A stretch of 64,000 nt of DNA from an uncultured Lachnospiraceae bacterium (GCA_910589265.1 CAJUTQ010000074.1:62001-126000), one strand, 5' to 3'. Shown: positions 16,241 to 25,367, numbered from the stretch's first letter. Made by a program: numbers and translations. Notes: a model not told the origin generated them from the letters alone.

Positions 16241-18655
16241 TCAACCCTTTATTTTACGATATAATACTATCAAATATTTTTTTACTCCTTTGTATAGTAA
16301 AGTCCTCTTAATTGGCTTTAAAAATTTGCTTTCCATTAAACAGTACCAAAGATGCAAAATTAATTCTCTCGTTTTTGTTAACCATACTTCCAAATTTTTT
16401 GTTTTATTATCTACAATAAATTCTGGCATAGTTAGTTCCATCATATTCGGTTTAAAATCAATACAATCATCAATAAAAGAAAGGAGCCATTTATAAGTAA
16501 GTTTTTCATTCAATACAATATCTGTATATGCTTTATCCGCAAATTTCTGCAAGAATTTATCATCTTGAAGTTTATCTAGTACATCATTAATATTACTAAA
16601 ATCCTTTTTTAAGGCAATATAGTGTTTATCTGCTTTTAAAATTCCAGAATAATATCCTTCATACATAATCAATACAGTCTTTAATGAAATAGCTTCAAAC
16701 ATTTTAGGGGACAGTGCATTTGTAACAATCATTCCCTCATAATCTTTTAAATATTTTTCAAATATTTCTTCATATGTTATATCTGGATTATATTCTAATT
16801 CCTTTTCTACATTTTTTTTAATTAATCCATATTCATCGTAAATATTGGATCCACTCTCTGTTCCTAATGTAGCCTTACAAGAACTCATCCACCTCAGCCA
16901 CTTGTCAGTATATATTCTTTTATCTGCTGTCCACTCTATGTCCGTTGGTATCCCTCGATCCTGACAAATCTTTTTCATTTTTATTCCAATTTCCATTTTG
17001 TCTCTTCCTAGATTTCCATACCAAAATCCTATATCCCTTCCTCTATACCCTATAAAAATCTTTCTATCTGCAATGGGTACTGTACTGTCATTCTGACTCA
17101 TTTCCTCGGAAATATAACCTGTTAAAACATTAAAGAAAACAACATCTGGAAACCTACTTTTTGTATAAACTTTAGGTATGGAAAAATCTGGTACTACTGT
17201 GAGTACTGTTTGTATACCTAACCTTTCTATAGCTTTTCTAGTTACTTCTGTCATATCATAGTCATCTTGGGTCATTAATATTTTATGTCTTTTATATTTT
17301 ACAAGGGCGCTATCGTAAGATGGTGATAAATGAGATTCAAAACATACCCGTATGGAATAAAAAATAATAACTGCGTCAAAGTCTTCCAGTTCCTTTTCTC
17401 TACACTCTTCATTTCCTGTTGCAGGAATATATTCAATATCATGTCTTGAATACCGTTGAAACATATCTAAATAATTCTTAATTGTAAATACATGATTTGA
17501 ATTTTTATCAAATAATACCCCTATTCTCTTTTTTGTAAATGTGTATTCTCTGTCCTTCTTATTTTTCAGCCACTGTAATAAATGGTCAAATCTACAATCA
17601 TAATCCTGTAACTTTGCAACATCCAGACACATCTTCACATGTTCCATATTACATCTCAATGGGGCGTTTTTCATAATACTATTTTTGAACTCTTCTGCTG
17701 TATTTGCAATATCAATAACTTCTGGAAATTTATGGAGTTCTTCTATATCAATACTCACAACTGGTAAACCCGTTGAAAGATATTCAAAAGTCTTTAATGG
17801 CATAGAGTTATAAATTGCTGGAACTTGATTAAAAGGAATTAAGCCAATAGCTGCTTGTTTACATAAATTTCTCACCTCACTTATTTCCTTTTCTCCTAAA
17901 TACACAATATTTTTATGTGTATTTAAAAATTCTTTTACTTCAATGGAGCCATCACTTTTTCCACACATCCACAGTTGCCAATCAGGCATTATGTCTAGCA
18001 GTTCTTTTAAAAGTTTAAAATTTAATCGGCTATTTACTCCTCCCTGATATAACATGATGTTTTTTCCATCGCTACTGTAGATCTCCTGTTTTTCTTTTTC
18101 ATTAAGAGACCATATTTTATAATCTACCCCATTTGACAGCAATAAGGTTTCATATGTTTCAATTCCCAAAGAATTATAATTGTCTAGCACCTTTTTTGAA
18201 ACTGCAACCATTAGATCAATTTCACCTAAAATTTTTCTAATATTCCCTTCAAAAAATTTACGTGCATCTTTCATTTCTAAGTAATCTTCTGTTGCATGGA
18301 AAATTTTCAAAGGAGCATACCTTTCCCTTAAATAATCTGCAAAATACAAATTGTATATCCAAAGCAATGGTCTAAAAACTTTTTTAGAGTATAATGCCTG
18401 ATCTAGACTATTTTTTTGTTCCTTATTATAGTTTGCTTCTATGTGTAATACAACAATGTTTTCTATATTTGTTTCTTCAAACTGATACCCCCCCCCATCT
18501 TCTTTATCTGGTTGGACAAAAATAACAGGTAGGTGTTTTGCAAAACGAGTTGCATAATGATATCTATTACTTACTGGTTCTGTAAACCAATCAGACCATG
18601 TAAGCATTACTATAGCATCAAATCTATCATTTAAATTTGGACTATTCTTTTGCAT
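16241..18655 (-). CDS. Two-domain putative glycosyltransferase: GT4-like plus CgeB-like
   Basis: An 804-residue protein. Residues 1-~375 look like a GT-B glycosyltransferase (HATEDYLEM, LLSNGVDYKIW, MPLKTFEYLSTGLPVVSIDI). Residues ~385-755 are a second GT-B-like unit nearly colinear with the stand-alone protein at 12445-13572. The tail (about 760-804) carries WYCLMESKFLKPIKRT and a basic end, shared with the protein at 20625-22082. Two transfer activities in one chain would fit alternating linkage formation, but this is inference. Codons near the start contain a G9 tract (18488-18496), in frame at its present length, so expression may be phase variable. Confidence 0.75.
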   Translation of the reverse strand: MQKNSPNLNDRFDAIVMLTWSDWFTEPVSNRYHYATRFAKHLPVIFVQPDKEDGGGYQFEETNIENIVVLHIEANYNKEQKNSLDQALYSKKVFRPLLWIYNLYFADYLRERYAPLKIFHATEDYLEMKDARKFFEGNIRKILGEIDLMVAVSKKVLDNYNSLGIETYETLLLSNGVDYKIWSLNEKEKQEIYSSDGKNIMLYQGGVNSRLNFKLLKELLDIMPDWQLWMCGKSDGSIEVKEFLNTHKNIVYLGEKEISEVRNLCKQAAIGLIPFNQVPAIYNSMPLKTFEYLSTGLPVVSIDIEELHKFPEVIDIANTAEEFKNSIMKNAPLRCNMEHVKMCLDVAKLQDYDCRFDHLLQWLKNKKDREYTFTKKRIGVLFDKNSNHVFTIKNYLDMFQRYSRHDIEYIPATGNEECREKELEDFDAVIIFYSIRVCFESHLSPSYDSALVKYKRHKILMTQDDYDMTEVTRKAIERLGIQTVLTVVPDFSIPKVYTKSRFPDVVFFNVLTGYISEEMSQNDSTVPIADRKIFIGYRGRDIGFWYGNLGRDKMEIGIKMKKICQDRGIPTDIEWTADKRIYTDKWLRWMSSCKATLGTESGSNIYDEYGLIKKNVEKELEYNPDITYEEIFEKYLKDYEGMIVTNALSPKMFEAISLKTVLIMYEGYYSGILKADKHYIALKKDFSNINDVLDKLQDDKFLQKFADKAYTDIVLNEKLTYKWLLSFIDDCIDFKPNMMELTMPEFIVDNKTKNLEVWLTKTRELILHLWYCLMESKFLKPIKRTLLYKGVKKYLIVLYRKIKG
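18488..18496 (-). repeat. Poly-G tract of 9 in the fused glycosyltransferase gene
   Basis: Nine C on the plus strand encode Gly-Gly-Gly after Glu-Asp about 55 codons from the start of the 804-residue protein. The frame is open at nine; a gain or loss of one base would truncate the protein near its N-terminus. Confidence 0.75.
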
Positions 18656-18656
18656 T

Positions 18657-20582
18657 TTATTCTTTCCCCCTAACGGTAACCTTAAAAATTTTGATCCAAT
18701 GGCTTAAGCAAATAATGCGAAAGGAAATATAATCTTTTTTGTTTTCCTTGATGCAAAAGTGAAACCAGTCCAAAATAGCTTCTTTATTAACAAAGCCCTT
18801 TAAATTATCACAAGCCTCCTCTAACTCCTTTTGATATCTCTCTTTATTTTTTTTCATCCAAATATCCTCTGGAGTTGCAAAACCCAATTTTGAATTTCTT
18901 CGTCTTACTTTTTCTGTTAATATCCCTTTTAATCCTCTTCTCATTACTGCCTTTGTCACACCATTTCTCAATTTATAATGGCTAGGCATTGAAAATATTG
19001 TTTCTACTAATCTATAGTCCAAAAAAGGTACACGGGATTCTATTGAATGGGCCATAGAATTTCTGTCTTCAAAATGTAATAATGATCTTAAATTTACGTA
19101 TATCATATCAAGTGTAAATTGTTCAAAATTATCTGAAGCATATAATTTTAGTGGTTCCACATCATAATTCGAGAAGGGGTAAACTCCCCTGTTACTTTCT
19201 ATCTCTGTTTTCATGGATCTATTTAAATATTGTATAGCAAATGCGTTTATCTTTTTTTTCCATATAATTTTTTCAGTTAAATTCAAATTTTGTATTGCTG
19301 ACAAAAGGTATATTTCTGCGGATAAATCTTCACTCTTCGCCCTATGTTTATTAAACCACTTTACTTCAAACCACAACTTTATAAACTTTTTCTTTTTCCA
19401 TAATTCAGCAAAAGCAGGAGAATAGAAAGAAGAATAACCTGCCAGCTGTTCATCCGCCCCCTGTCCATCTAACATCACTTTCAATCCTTTTTCTTTTGCA
19501 GCTTTGAATACCGCCCATTGAGCACAAATTGACATTGTCGTAAAAGGTTCATCCATATGCCATATTATCTTATCTATATCTTCCCATAATTCTTTATGGC
19601 TAAAAAAAATCTTGTGTGAATTTACTTGGGTTTCACGAATTACAGAATCTATAAATTCCTGTTCATCATATTTCTTTTCCTCTGACTCTTTAAAACATGA
19701 GGAAATTGTCATTTGTTTTTCCATAAGATTATTTTTTTCTCTTAGTTTTGACACTGCACAAACTATTGCCGAGCTGTCGAGTCCTCCAGATAAACAAGAT
19801 CCCACAGTTACATCGGCTCTTAGCCGTAACCTCACAGAATCTAAAAATTGCTCTTTAAACTTTTTTGCTTCCCTTCTATATGACTCTTTTGTTTTTATTT
19901 TATTTAAATAATACCACTTTTTTACTTTCCAGTCATTTTCCTTAAAATGATATTCTGCGTACTCGCCTCCTTGAAGCTGCCTTATATTTTCAAAAAACGT
20001 TTCTTCGCCATATTCCATAATACCAAAATACAAAAAATGTTTTATTCTCTTCTCATTTGCTATTGCCAAATCAGGCTGAACGGCCAATATTTGTTTAATT
20101 TCTGATGCAAAAATTATCTTTGTACCATCTATATAATAATAAAACGGTTTTACCGCAAATCTGTCTCTAGAGCAAAACAAGGTTTCCTGATGGGAATCAT
20201 AAATAGCAAAAGCCCACATTCCATTAAAATATTGGAGACACTCCTTTCCCCAATAATCATACGCAGCCATGATTACTTCTGTATCTGTTTTGGAATGAAA
20301 ACAATATCCCTGTTGTTCTAACTGTTCCTTGATTTCAATATAATTATAAATTTCCCCATTGTGTACGATTGTATATCTCCCCATATAGTGCATGGGCTGC
20401 TTTCCTTCTTCCCCGATCCCTATAATAGACAATCGACGGTGGCCTAAAGCAATTCCATATTCAAAGTAATATCCCTCTGAATTTGGACCGCGATGGGCAA
20501 TAATTTGGGTCATCTTCTTTAGCAATTCTTCATCTACTTTCCTAGTTTTATCCCTTAATATGTATCCACAAATGCCACACAT
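18657..20582 (-). CDS. asnB: Asparagine synthase (glutamine-hydrolysing)-type amidotransferase, copy 3
   Basis: A 641-residue protein with catalytic Cys2 (MCGICG), HRGPNSEG (30-37), HNGEIYNY (74-81) and the PP-loop SGGLDSSA (265-272). It has the DGQGADEQLAGY and MAHSIESRVPFLDYRLVE segments also found in copy 1, so these two are recent relatives. It is intact and sits between two CgeB-like genes; its stop is one base from the ATG of the next gene. Amidation of a uronic acid or another carboxylate on the glycan is more likely than housekeeping asparagine synthesis, by context. Confidence 0.9.
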   Translation of the reverse strand: MCGICGYILRDKTRKVDEELLKKMTQIIAHRGPNSEGYYFEYGIALGHRRLSIIGIGEEGKQPMHYMGRYTIVHNGEIYNYIEIKEQLEQQGYCFHSKTDTEVIMAAYDYWGKECLQYFNGMWAFAIYDSHQETLFCSRDRFAVKPFYYYIDGTKIIFASEIKQILAVQPDLAIANEKRIKHFLYFGIMEYGEETFFENIRQLQGGEYAEYHFKENDWKVKKWYYLNKIKTKESYRREAKKFKEQFLDSVRLRLRADVTVGSCLSGGLDSSAIVCAVSKLREKNNLMEKQMTISSCFKESEEKKYDEQEFIDSVIRETQVNSHKIFFSHKELWEDIDKIIWHMDEPFTTMSICAQWAVFKAAKEKGLKVMLDGQGADEQLAGYSSFYSPAFAELWKKKKFIKLWFEVKWFNKHRAKSEDLSAEIYLLSAIQNLNLTEKIIWKKKINAFAIQYLNRSMKTEIESNRGVYPFSNYDVEPLKLYASDNFEQFTLDMIYVNLRSLLHFEDRNSMAHSIESRVPFLDYRLVETIFSMPSHYKLRNGVTKAVMRRGLKGILTEKVRRRNSKLGFATPEDIWMKKNKERYQKELEEACDNLKGFVNKEAILDWFHFCIKENKKDYISFRIICLSHWIKIFKVTVRGKE

Positions 20583-20624
20583 GATAATTCCTCCAACTAT
20601 TTTACTTTTTACATGTATAAGAGA

Positions 20625-22082
20625 CTAGTCCTTTTTCCTGTTAAAAATACTATATAGTTTTAATAAGATTATTTTCCCTTTTTGATAAAGCTTTGTACTC
20701 TTTAACGGTTTTAAAAAATCACTTTCCATAAAACAATACCATCTATGTGCAATGAATTCTTTTAAATCATTATTCCCTACTTTTACTTTAATTCCTATCA
20801 ATCTACTTATTAAATTCAAACTGTTTATAATAGTATTCCGTATTAAATTCAAACTGTTTACATATATACACTTTACTTTTTTAGAAAATTTTTCATTTAA
20901 TTCATGCAGATACATTATTATTACAAATTTTCTATAGACTCTTGTTTTTTTATAAATGCCTTGAAACATAACATTTATAATTTTAAGAGTAAAGCAATGA
21001 TATGTGTATTCCCCTGACTTTATTACATGTTGATAGCAATTATCAGCTATTCTTTCACAATACTCTACATCTTTAACCTTATCTATCACACTATCCATAT
21101 TAGAAAAATCTTTTTTTATTTCGATAAAATCAATATTAGGACGAAATACACCTTGATAATCTCCTTCAACTAATAACTGACATGTTTTGGTTATTGCACA
21201 CTCAAAATGTCTTGGAGATAGAGCATATAGATGGATATAATTGTCTAATCCAGGGAAACACTCTCTTTCCACTTCATTGAATTCTGCCGTAGGGTGTATA
21301 TTACAATATTCCTCTACTTTTTTGAAAATACTTCCATCAACATCCAACAATCCACTTCCTCCAAGACATCCTAACATAGTTCTGCAATTAAGCAAAAAAT
21401 CAATCCAATCATAGCCATTAAAAGTATGCTCTCCTTGTAAACCTGTATTCTTTATATCATATTTAATATCACTTCTCCCATCCAAATGCTTTAAAAAGGC
21501 ATCCGCTAGTTGAGTTTTTAACTGACCATGTCTCCCCAACCAAAATGGAAGTTGTCTTGCCCTATATCCTATATCATATTCTCTATTCTTTTTAATCCCC
21601 CCCCCCCTTTGTTCTATTGTTTTTATTGTAACTTCATCAACATAGCCAGTAAACACTGTAGTAATCACAACTTCTCCCACTTGGCATTTTGGATAAAGTT
21701 TTTCGTAGTCTTCTTCTAATGCACATGTAAAAATATAGTTAATTCCTGATTGTTTAATGAAATCTCTTACATCTCCATTATAATTATATTCATCTTGGGG
21801 AATAATTGCCTTACTGCACTGATGACGTTTTACAAATTCTATTAATTCTTCCTTATTCTTTTTCCAGTATTCTTGATCATATCTCATAGATATCATTGAA
21901 TAATGAATAATAATTCCGTCCATTTTAGGAAAAGTAAACTTTTTCCAAATTTTTTCATGTTTTAGAATATTAAGATAATAATATATATTTTTTTCATCAT
22001 AATTTTGAAAACAATATAAAGAATCTAAAATCGTTTTTCTAGGTTCTTTTTCAGCTAACCCATATAAAACTAATATATTCAT
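20625..22082 (-). CDS. CgeB-like putative glycosyltransferase, divergent paralogue
   Basis: A 485-residue protein sharing the order of motifs of the two related proteins (PQDEYNYNGDVRDFIKQSG, FTGYVDE, GYRAR, LGCLGGSG, SPRHFECAITKTCQLLVEGDYQG), but with low identity. The C-terminus holds an 11-residue tandem duplication around NSLNLI and then WYCFMESDFLKPLKST, the tail also found in the 804-residue protein. A G11 tract (21597-21607) encodes Arg-Gly-Gly-Gly mid-gene and is in frame. ATG follows AGGAGG at ideal spacing. It lies directly behind the ABC permease gene, so it belongs to the exporter operon. Confidence 0.72.
   Translation of the reverse strand: MNILVLYGLAEKEPRKTILDSLYCFQNYDEKNIYYYLNILKHEKIWKKFTFPKMDGIIIHYSMISMRYDQEYWKKNKEELIEFVKRHQCSKAIIPQDEYNYNGDVRDFIKQSGINYIFTCALEEDYEKLYPKCQVGEVVITTVFTGYVDEVTIKTIEQRGGGIKKNREYDIGYRARQLPFWLGRHGQLKTQLADAFLKHLDGRSDIKYDIKNTGLQGEHTFNGYDWIDFLLNCRTMLGCLGGSGLLDVDGSIFKKVEEYCNIHPTAEFNEVERECFPGLDNYIHLYALSPRHFECAITKTCQLLVEGDYQGVFRPNIDFIEIKKDFSNMDSVIDKVKDVEYCERIADNCYQHVIKSGEYTYHCFTLKIINVMFQGIYKKTRVYRKFVIIMYLHELNEKFSKKVKCIYVNSLNLIRNTIINSLNLISRLIGIKVKVGNNDLKEFIAHRWYCFMESDFLKPLKSTKLYQKGKIILLKLYSIFNRKKD
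20808..20860 (-). repeat. 33-nt period in-frame tandem repeat
   Basis: A 20-base perfect direct repeat occurs at 20808-20827 and 20841-20860, a period of 33 bases (11 codons), producing the twice-repeated NSLNLI in the linker before the C-terminal tail. Length change here would keep the frame. Confidence 0.75.
21597..21607 (-). repeat. Poly-G tract of 11 in the divergent CgeB-like gene
   Basis: Eleven C on the plus strand (AGG GGG GGG GGG in the coding strand), the longest homopolymer of G or C in the window. At 11 the frame is open; 10 or 12 would end translation soon after. Strong candidate phase-variation tract. Confidence 0.78.
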
Positions 22083-22099
22083 ATTTACCTCCTACACTC

Positions 22100-22891
22100 T
22101 TAAAGCGCTGATTCAAAATACCCTTGGAGTTTATGAAAATATTTTAGCCCTAGAATCCATATAATTGCAGTCAGTAATATCAAATAAAGAAAACCCCAAA
22201 TATCAATACTTGTATGTTCAAAAAGCACTGCTCGAAATGGAGCACAAATTTGGTATACTGGATTAAAGAATGTTAGTTTTTGTATAATCCACGGGAATTG
22301 GTTTATATCATAAAATATAGGAGTAAAATAAAATATCAGCTGGAGTATTGTTGGTATAACCTGGGCAATATCCCTATTAAAAACAGCAGTTGCTGATACC
22401 CAAAATCCAATCCCCATTAATAAAATAAACACAACAGGAATGACAACCATCAATTCAACAACATGGAAAGAGATCCCAAATCCTGTTACCATTGATAAAA
22501 TCAAAACAATCACTAAACCTACTGCCATTTGTGGAATACCCATCACAGCATATGACATTGGAATTAATTCTGCTTTAATTGTAAAATTTTTAATGATACT
22601 AATTCCGCTCATAATAGCTGAGGTGGACAATGCAATCCCTTCATTTATTGCCATCCATGGTGCAAAGCCGCAAATAAACCATATAACATAATCTATAGGG
22701 TTATCACTTCCAGCTATTTTAATCTGAAAGATAAACCCAAAGACAACAATATACATTATCATCATAATAAGAGGCTGAAGTACAGACCATGCCAGTCCAA
22801 ATCTAGAGCCCAGATATCTATTTTTTAGGTTCATTCGAAATAGCTTGTAAGTTTGAACTGCATCAGAATGTATTATCCCAATAATGCTCAT
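22100..22891 (-). CDS. wzm: ABC-2 type polysaccharide exporter permease (exporter A)
   Basis: A 263-residue protein with about six membrane spans and the ABC-2 organisation. The N-terminal RYLGSRFGLAWSVLQPLIMMIMY segment is typical of Wzm/TagG permeases, which carry lipid-linked polysaccharide or teichoic acid across the membrane. It overlaps the upstream ATPase gene by 29 bases, so they are coupled. Only one permease is present although two ATPase genes precede it. Substrate is inferred to be the block A polymer. Confidence 0.92.
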   Translation of the reverse strand: MSIIGIIHSDAVQTYKLFRMNLKNRYLGSRFGLAWSVLQPLIMMIMYIVVFGFIFQIKIAGSDNPIDYVIWFICGFAPWMAINEGIALSTSAIMSGISIIKNFTIKAELIPMSYAVMGIPQMAVGLVIVLILSMVTGFGISFHVVELMVVIPVVFILLMGIGFWVSATAVFNRDIAQVIPTILQLIFYFTPIFYDINQFPWIIQKLTFFNPVYQICAPFRAVLFEHTSIDIWGFLYLILLTAIIWILGLKYFHKLQGYFESAL

Positions 22892-24104
22892 TTTTTATTT
22901 TCTCTCCTTTGTACTGCATGTTCCAGCAACTGTCTACCAAGATTAACGGTTTCTGATAATATTCCCTTTTATTATCCAACATTTTAAAGCTACTGCTTAT
23001 TTGTCCTATCACTTTTTCCATTTCTAAAATATAACAATAAATGTGATATGTATCCTCTGTAAAATTACAATTTGGCAATTTAATCAATATCTCTAGAGTC
23101 TGATTCTCCTCTAAAAAAGTGATTTCCTTTGATTCCTTAGACATTTTATTTTTCATATAAACTATACCAAGTTTATTTTCTATTTTAAAAACAACATCCA
23201 CGTTTTTCAAACTTCGTCTTGTTTGAAGTTCCGCAAAAACGCTAATGTCATCATTAGATTCAAAAATATCCTGCTCCACATCTTTGGATTTCATTAAAAA
23301 TTGTTTAAATACAATATCTTTATATTGTTCTTGATCTCTTAAACGTTTTTTTGCCTCCTTAGCATATTCCTCTGACTGTAATTTTCTTATATACTTTATA
23401 TAAGAATCTGTAACAGTCTTTGTTTTGTCATCCATTACAATTTTACCCTGATTTAGCCAAATGCATCTATCTGTCATCTGATTGATAGTAGACATAGAGT
23501 GGGAAACAACTAACAAAATTTTTCCTTTCTTACACAAGTCTTGTATAAGTTTTGTAGATTTTTCTACAAAGCTTATATCTCCTACCCCCAAAACTTCATC
23601 TATGATTAAAATTTCTGGTTCAATAAACGATATCTGGGCAAATGCTACTCTGGCCATCATGCCTGAAGAATACGTTTTAATAGGATAATCAAAGTATGGA
23701 CCAATATCTACAAATTCTATTATCTGAGGCATCATTTCTTTTATCTGTTCTTTGGATAATCCATACATTTCGCCAGCTAAATAAATATTTTCCCTCCCAG
23801 TCAATTCCTTCGATAAGTTGGTTCCTACCTCTAATATGGCATTTACCCTGCCACAAACTTCTACTTTTCCCTGGCTTTCCTTAGAATATCCTGATATAAT
23901 TTGCATTAAGGTCGACTTTCCAGCGCCATTTAGACCAATTACTCCTACCTTTTCCCCCTCATCTACTCTTATAGTAATATTATCTAACGCAACGAATATA
24001 TCTTTTTGTTTTTTAATCCCTTTTTTATCCTTAATATGTTTTAGTTGGTTCGTTGCATATTCTTTCTTTACATTTCTTAAATCTATATAATTTTTACTTT
24101 CCAT
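22863..24104 (-). CDS. wzt: ABC exporter ATP-binding protein with C-terminal domain (exporter A, ATPase 1)
   Basis: A 413-residue Wzt-type ATPase. Walker A GLNGAGKST, signature TYSSGMMARVAF, Walker B ILIIDEVLGVGD and H-loop VSHSM are all intact in residues 1-~245. A ~165-residue C-terminal domain follows, in the position of the carbohydrate-binding domain of Wzt that recognises the finished chain. It overlaps the second ATPase gene by 22 bases and the permease by 29. Polysaccharide specificity would lie in the C-terminal domain. Confidence 0.9.
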   Translation of the reverse strand: MESKNYIDLRNVKKEYATNQLKHIKDKKGIKKQKDIFVALDNITIRVDEGEKVGVIGLNGAGKSTLMQIISGYSKESQGKVEVCGRVNAILEVGTNLSKELTGRENIYLAGEMYGLSKEQIKEMMPQIIEFVDIGPYFDYPIKTYSSGMMARVAFAQISFIEPEILIIDEVLGVGDISFVEKSTKLIQDLCKKGKILLVVSHSMSTINQMTDRCIWLNQGKIVMDDKTKTVTDSYIKYIRKLQSEEYAKEAKKRLRDQEQYKDIVFKQFLMKSKDVEQDIFESNDDISVFAELQTRRSLKNVDVVFKIENKLGIVYMKNKMSKESKEITFLEENQTLEILIKLPNCNFTEDTYHIYCYILEMEKVIGQISSSFKMLDNKREYYQKPLILVDSCWNMQYKGEKIKNEHYWDNTF

Positions 24105-25252
24105 TCCAATTTCCTTTTCATTAAAATATGCTCCTTGTTCTTTCCAGGAACTTTAAGTCGAATAGCATTTCCATCCACCCATGACATTATGTCATAAACT
24201 TTTGGACTAACCATGCTCCCCTTTTCAGGAGGAATCATTACAATTAATCCTATCCAATAGTCGCCTGCCTCAATATTTAAATCGGGTATTGTCATATTTA
24301 CTCCATATGTCCCTGTCCCTTTTAATGTGAAAGTTGAAACACAAGTACAAACAGGATCTAATCCTGCTCCAGTAATAAATCTTTCTATTGTAAGACCAAG
24401 ACACAATTTTCCTCTCTCTGGGATATGCTTCACCTCTATCTCAAAATGATAAGAGAATTCTTCCGTTTTATTCCAAATAGTACCTTCTGATTGCAATCGT
24501 TCTTTATTCTTAATAAAAATTTCGTTAGAGACTACTATCTCTCTTCCTAAATAATAATTTATAGCTGTTCTTGTATTACCATCAAAAGCTATCTTTCCCT
24601 TTTCTAAAATAATCGTTCTCTCAGATAACTTTAGCAACGATACCCAATCGTGGGAAACAATTACACCACTTGAGCCTTCTGATAACATATTGCATAATCT
24701 TTTCCAAGCTTTTCCTTGAAAGTATTCATCTCCAACGACAAGCGCTTCGTCAATTAGTATGACATCTGTAGGAAGTGCTGTTGCAACAGCAAAAAGCAGT
24801 TTTGCCTTCATTCCGGAAGAGTATGTTTGTATTGGCTTATCAAAATATTTACTTAATCCTGTAAAATTATAAATATCTTCTACAATTTGATCACAATCTT
24901 TACTTTTCATTCCTATTTTTGTAAGATAAAAATATTCATAGCAATACTCTCTCCCTGTCTGATATACATTCAAAAAATTTCCTAGCTCAAATATGGCTGT
25001 TTTTTCCCCATTAATGAGTACCTTTCCTTTATCACTTCTATATACTCCTCCAAGAACCCTCAATAATGTAGATTTTCCTGCCCCATTTTTACCCATAACG
25101 CCTACAATCTCTCCCGGTCCTATATTGAATGATATATCATCAAGAACAATCACTTTTTCTAAATTATCCTTTATCAAATCCCGAATATAAACTTTTTTAG
25201 AAATAATAGAAAAATGTTTTCTCATTTTTTCAACTATAATAGGGTATTTCAT
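24083..25252 (-). CDS. Second Wzt-like ABC ATP-binding protein with C-terminal domain (exporter A, ATPase 2)
   Basis: About 389 residues. Walker A GKNGAGKST, signature TYSSGMKAKL, Walker B VILIDEALVVGDEYF and H-loop VSHDW are intact, so this is no degenerate copy. After residue ~240 comes its own C-terminal beta-rich domain, different in sequence from that of ATPase 1. Two distinct ATPases with one permease suggest a heterodimeric motor or two substrate-reading subunits. The ATG at 25252 is better spaced from GAGGGA than the TTG at 25258. It is the first gene of the exporter A group. Confidence 0.87.
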   Translation of the reverse strand: MKYPIIVEKMRKHFSIISKKVYIRDLIKDNLEKVIVLDDISFNIGPGEIVGVMGKNGAGKSTLLRVLGGVYRSDKGKVLINGEKTAIFELGNFLNVYQTGREYCYEYFYLTKIGMKSKDCDQIVEDIYNFTGLSKYFDKPIQTYSSGMKAKLLFAVATALPTDVILIDEALVVGDEYFQGKAWKRLCNMLSEGSSGVIVSHDWVSLLKLSERTIILEKGKIAFDGNTRTAINYYLGREIVVSNEIFIKNKERLQSEGTIWNKTEEFSYHFEIEVKHIPERGKLCLGLTIERFITGAGLDPVCTCVSTFTLKGTGTYGVNMTIPDLNIEAGDYWIGLIVMIPPEKGSMVSPKVYDIMSWVDGNAIRLKVPGKNKEHILMKRKLEWKVKII

Positions 25253-25326
25253 CTTCAAAAGTTCCCTCTCTCTTAAAAACGATACAAAAATGCCTCAATA
25301 TTTTATTATTTTACTCTAAATAACAT

Positions 25327-25367
25327 AAAGCGGAAAATACAAATTTAAACATTATATTTTCCACTTT
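25327..25367 (-). terminator. Hairpin in the 25259-25382 intergenic region (possible terminator or attenuator)
   Basis: On the minus-strand transcript, arms of 13 bases (AAAGTGGAAAATA and TATTTTCCGCTTT) can pair with one G-U, around a ~15-base loop. No strong U-tract follows, so termination may be partial. It lies between the epimerase pair and the exporter A genes in one of the few real gaps of block A. Confidence 0.4.

Noticed and set aside
24083..25252. ATPase 2 of exporter A as a degenerate, non-hydrolysing subunit
   Set aside because: Walker A, signature, Walker B and H-loop are all intact.
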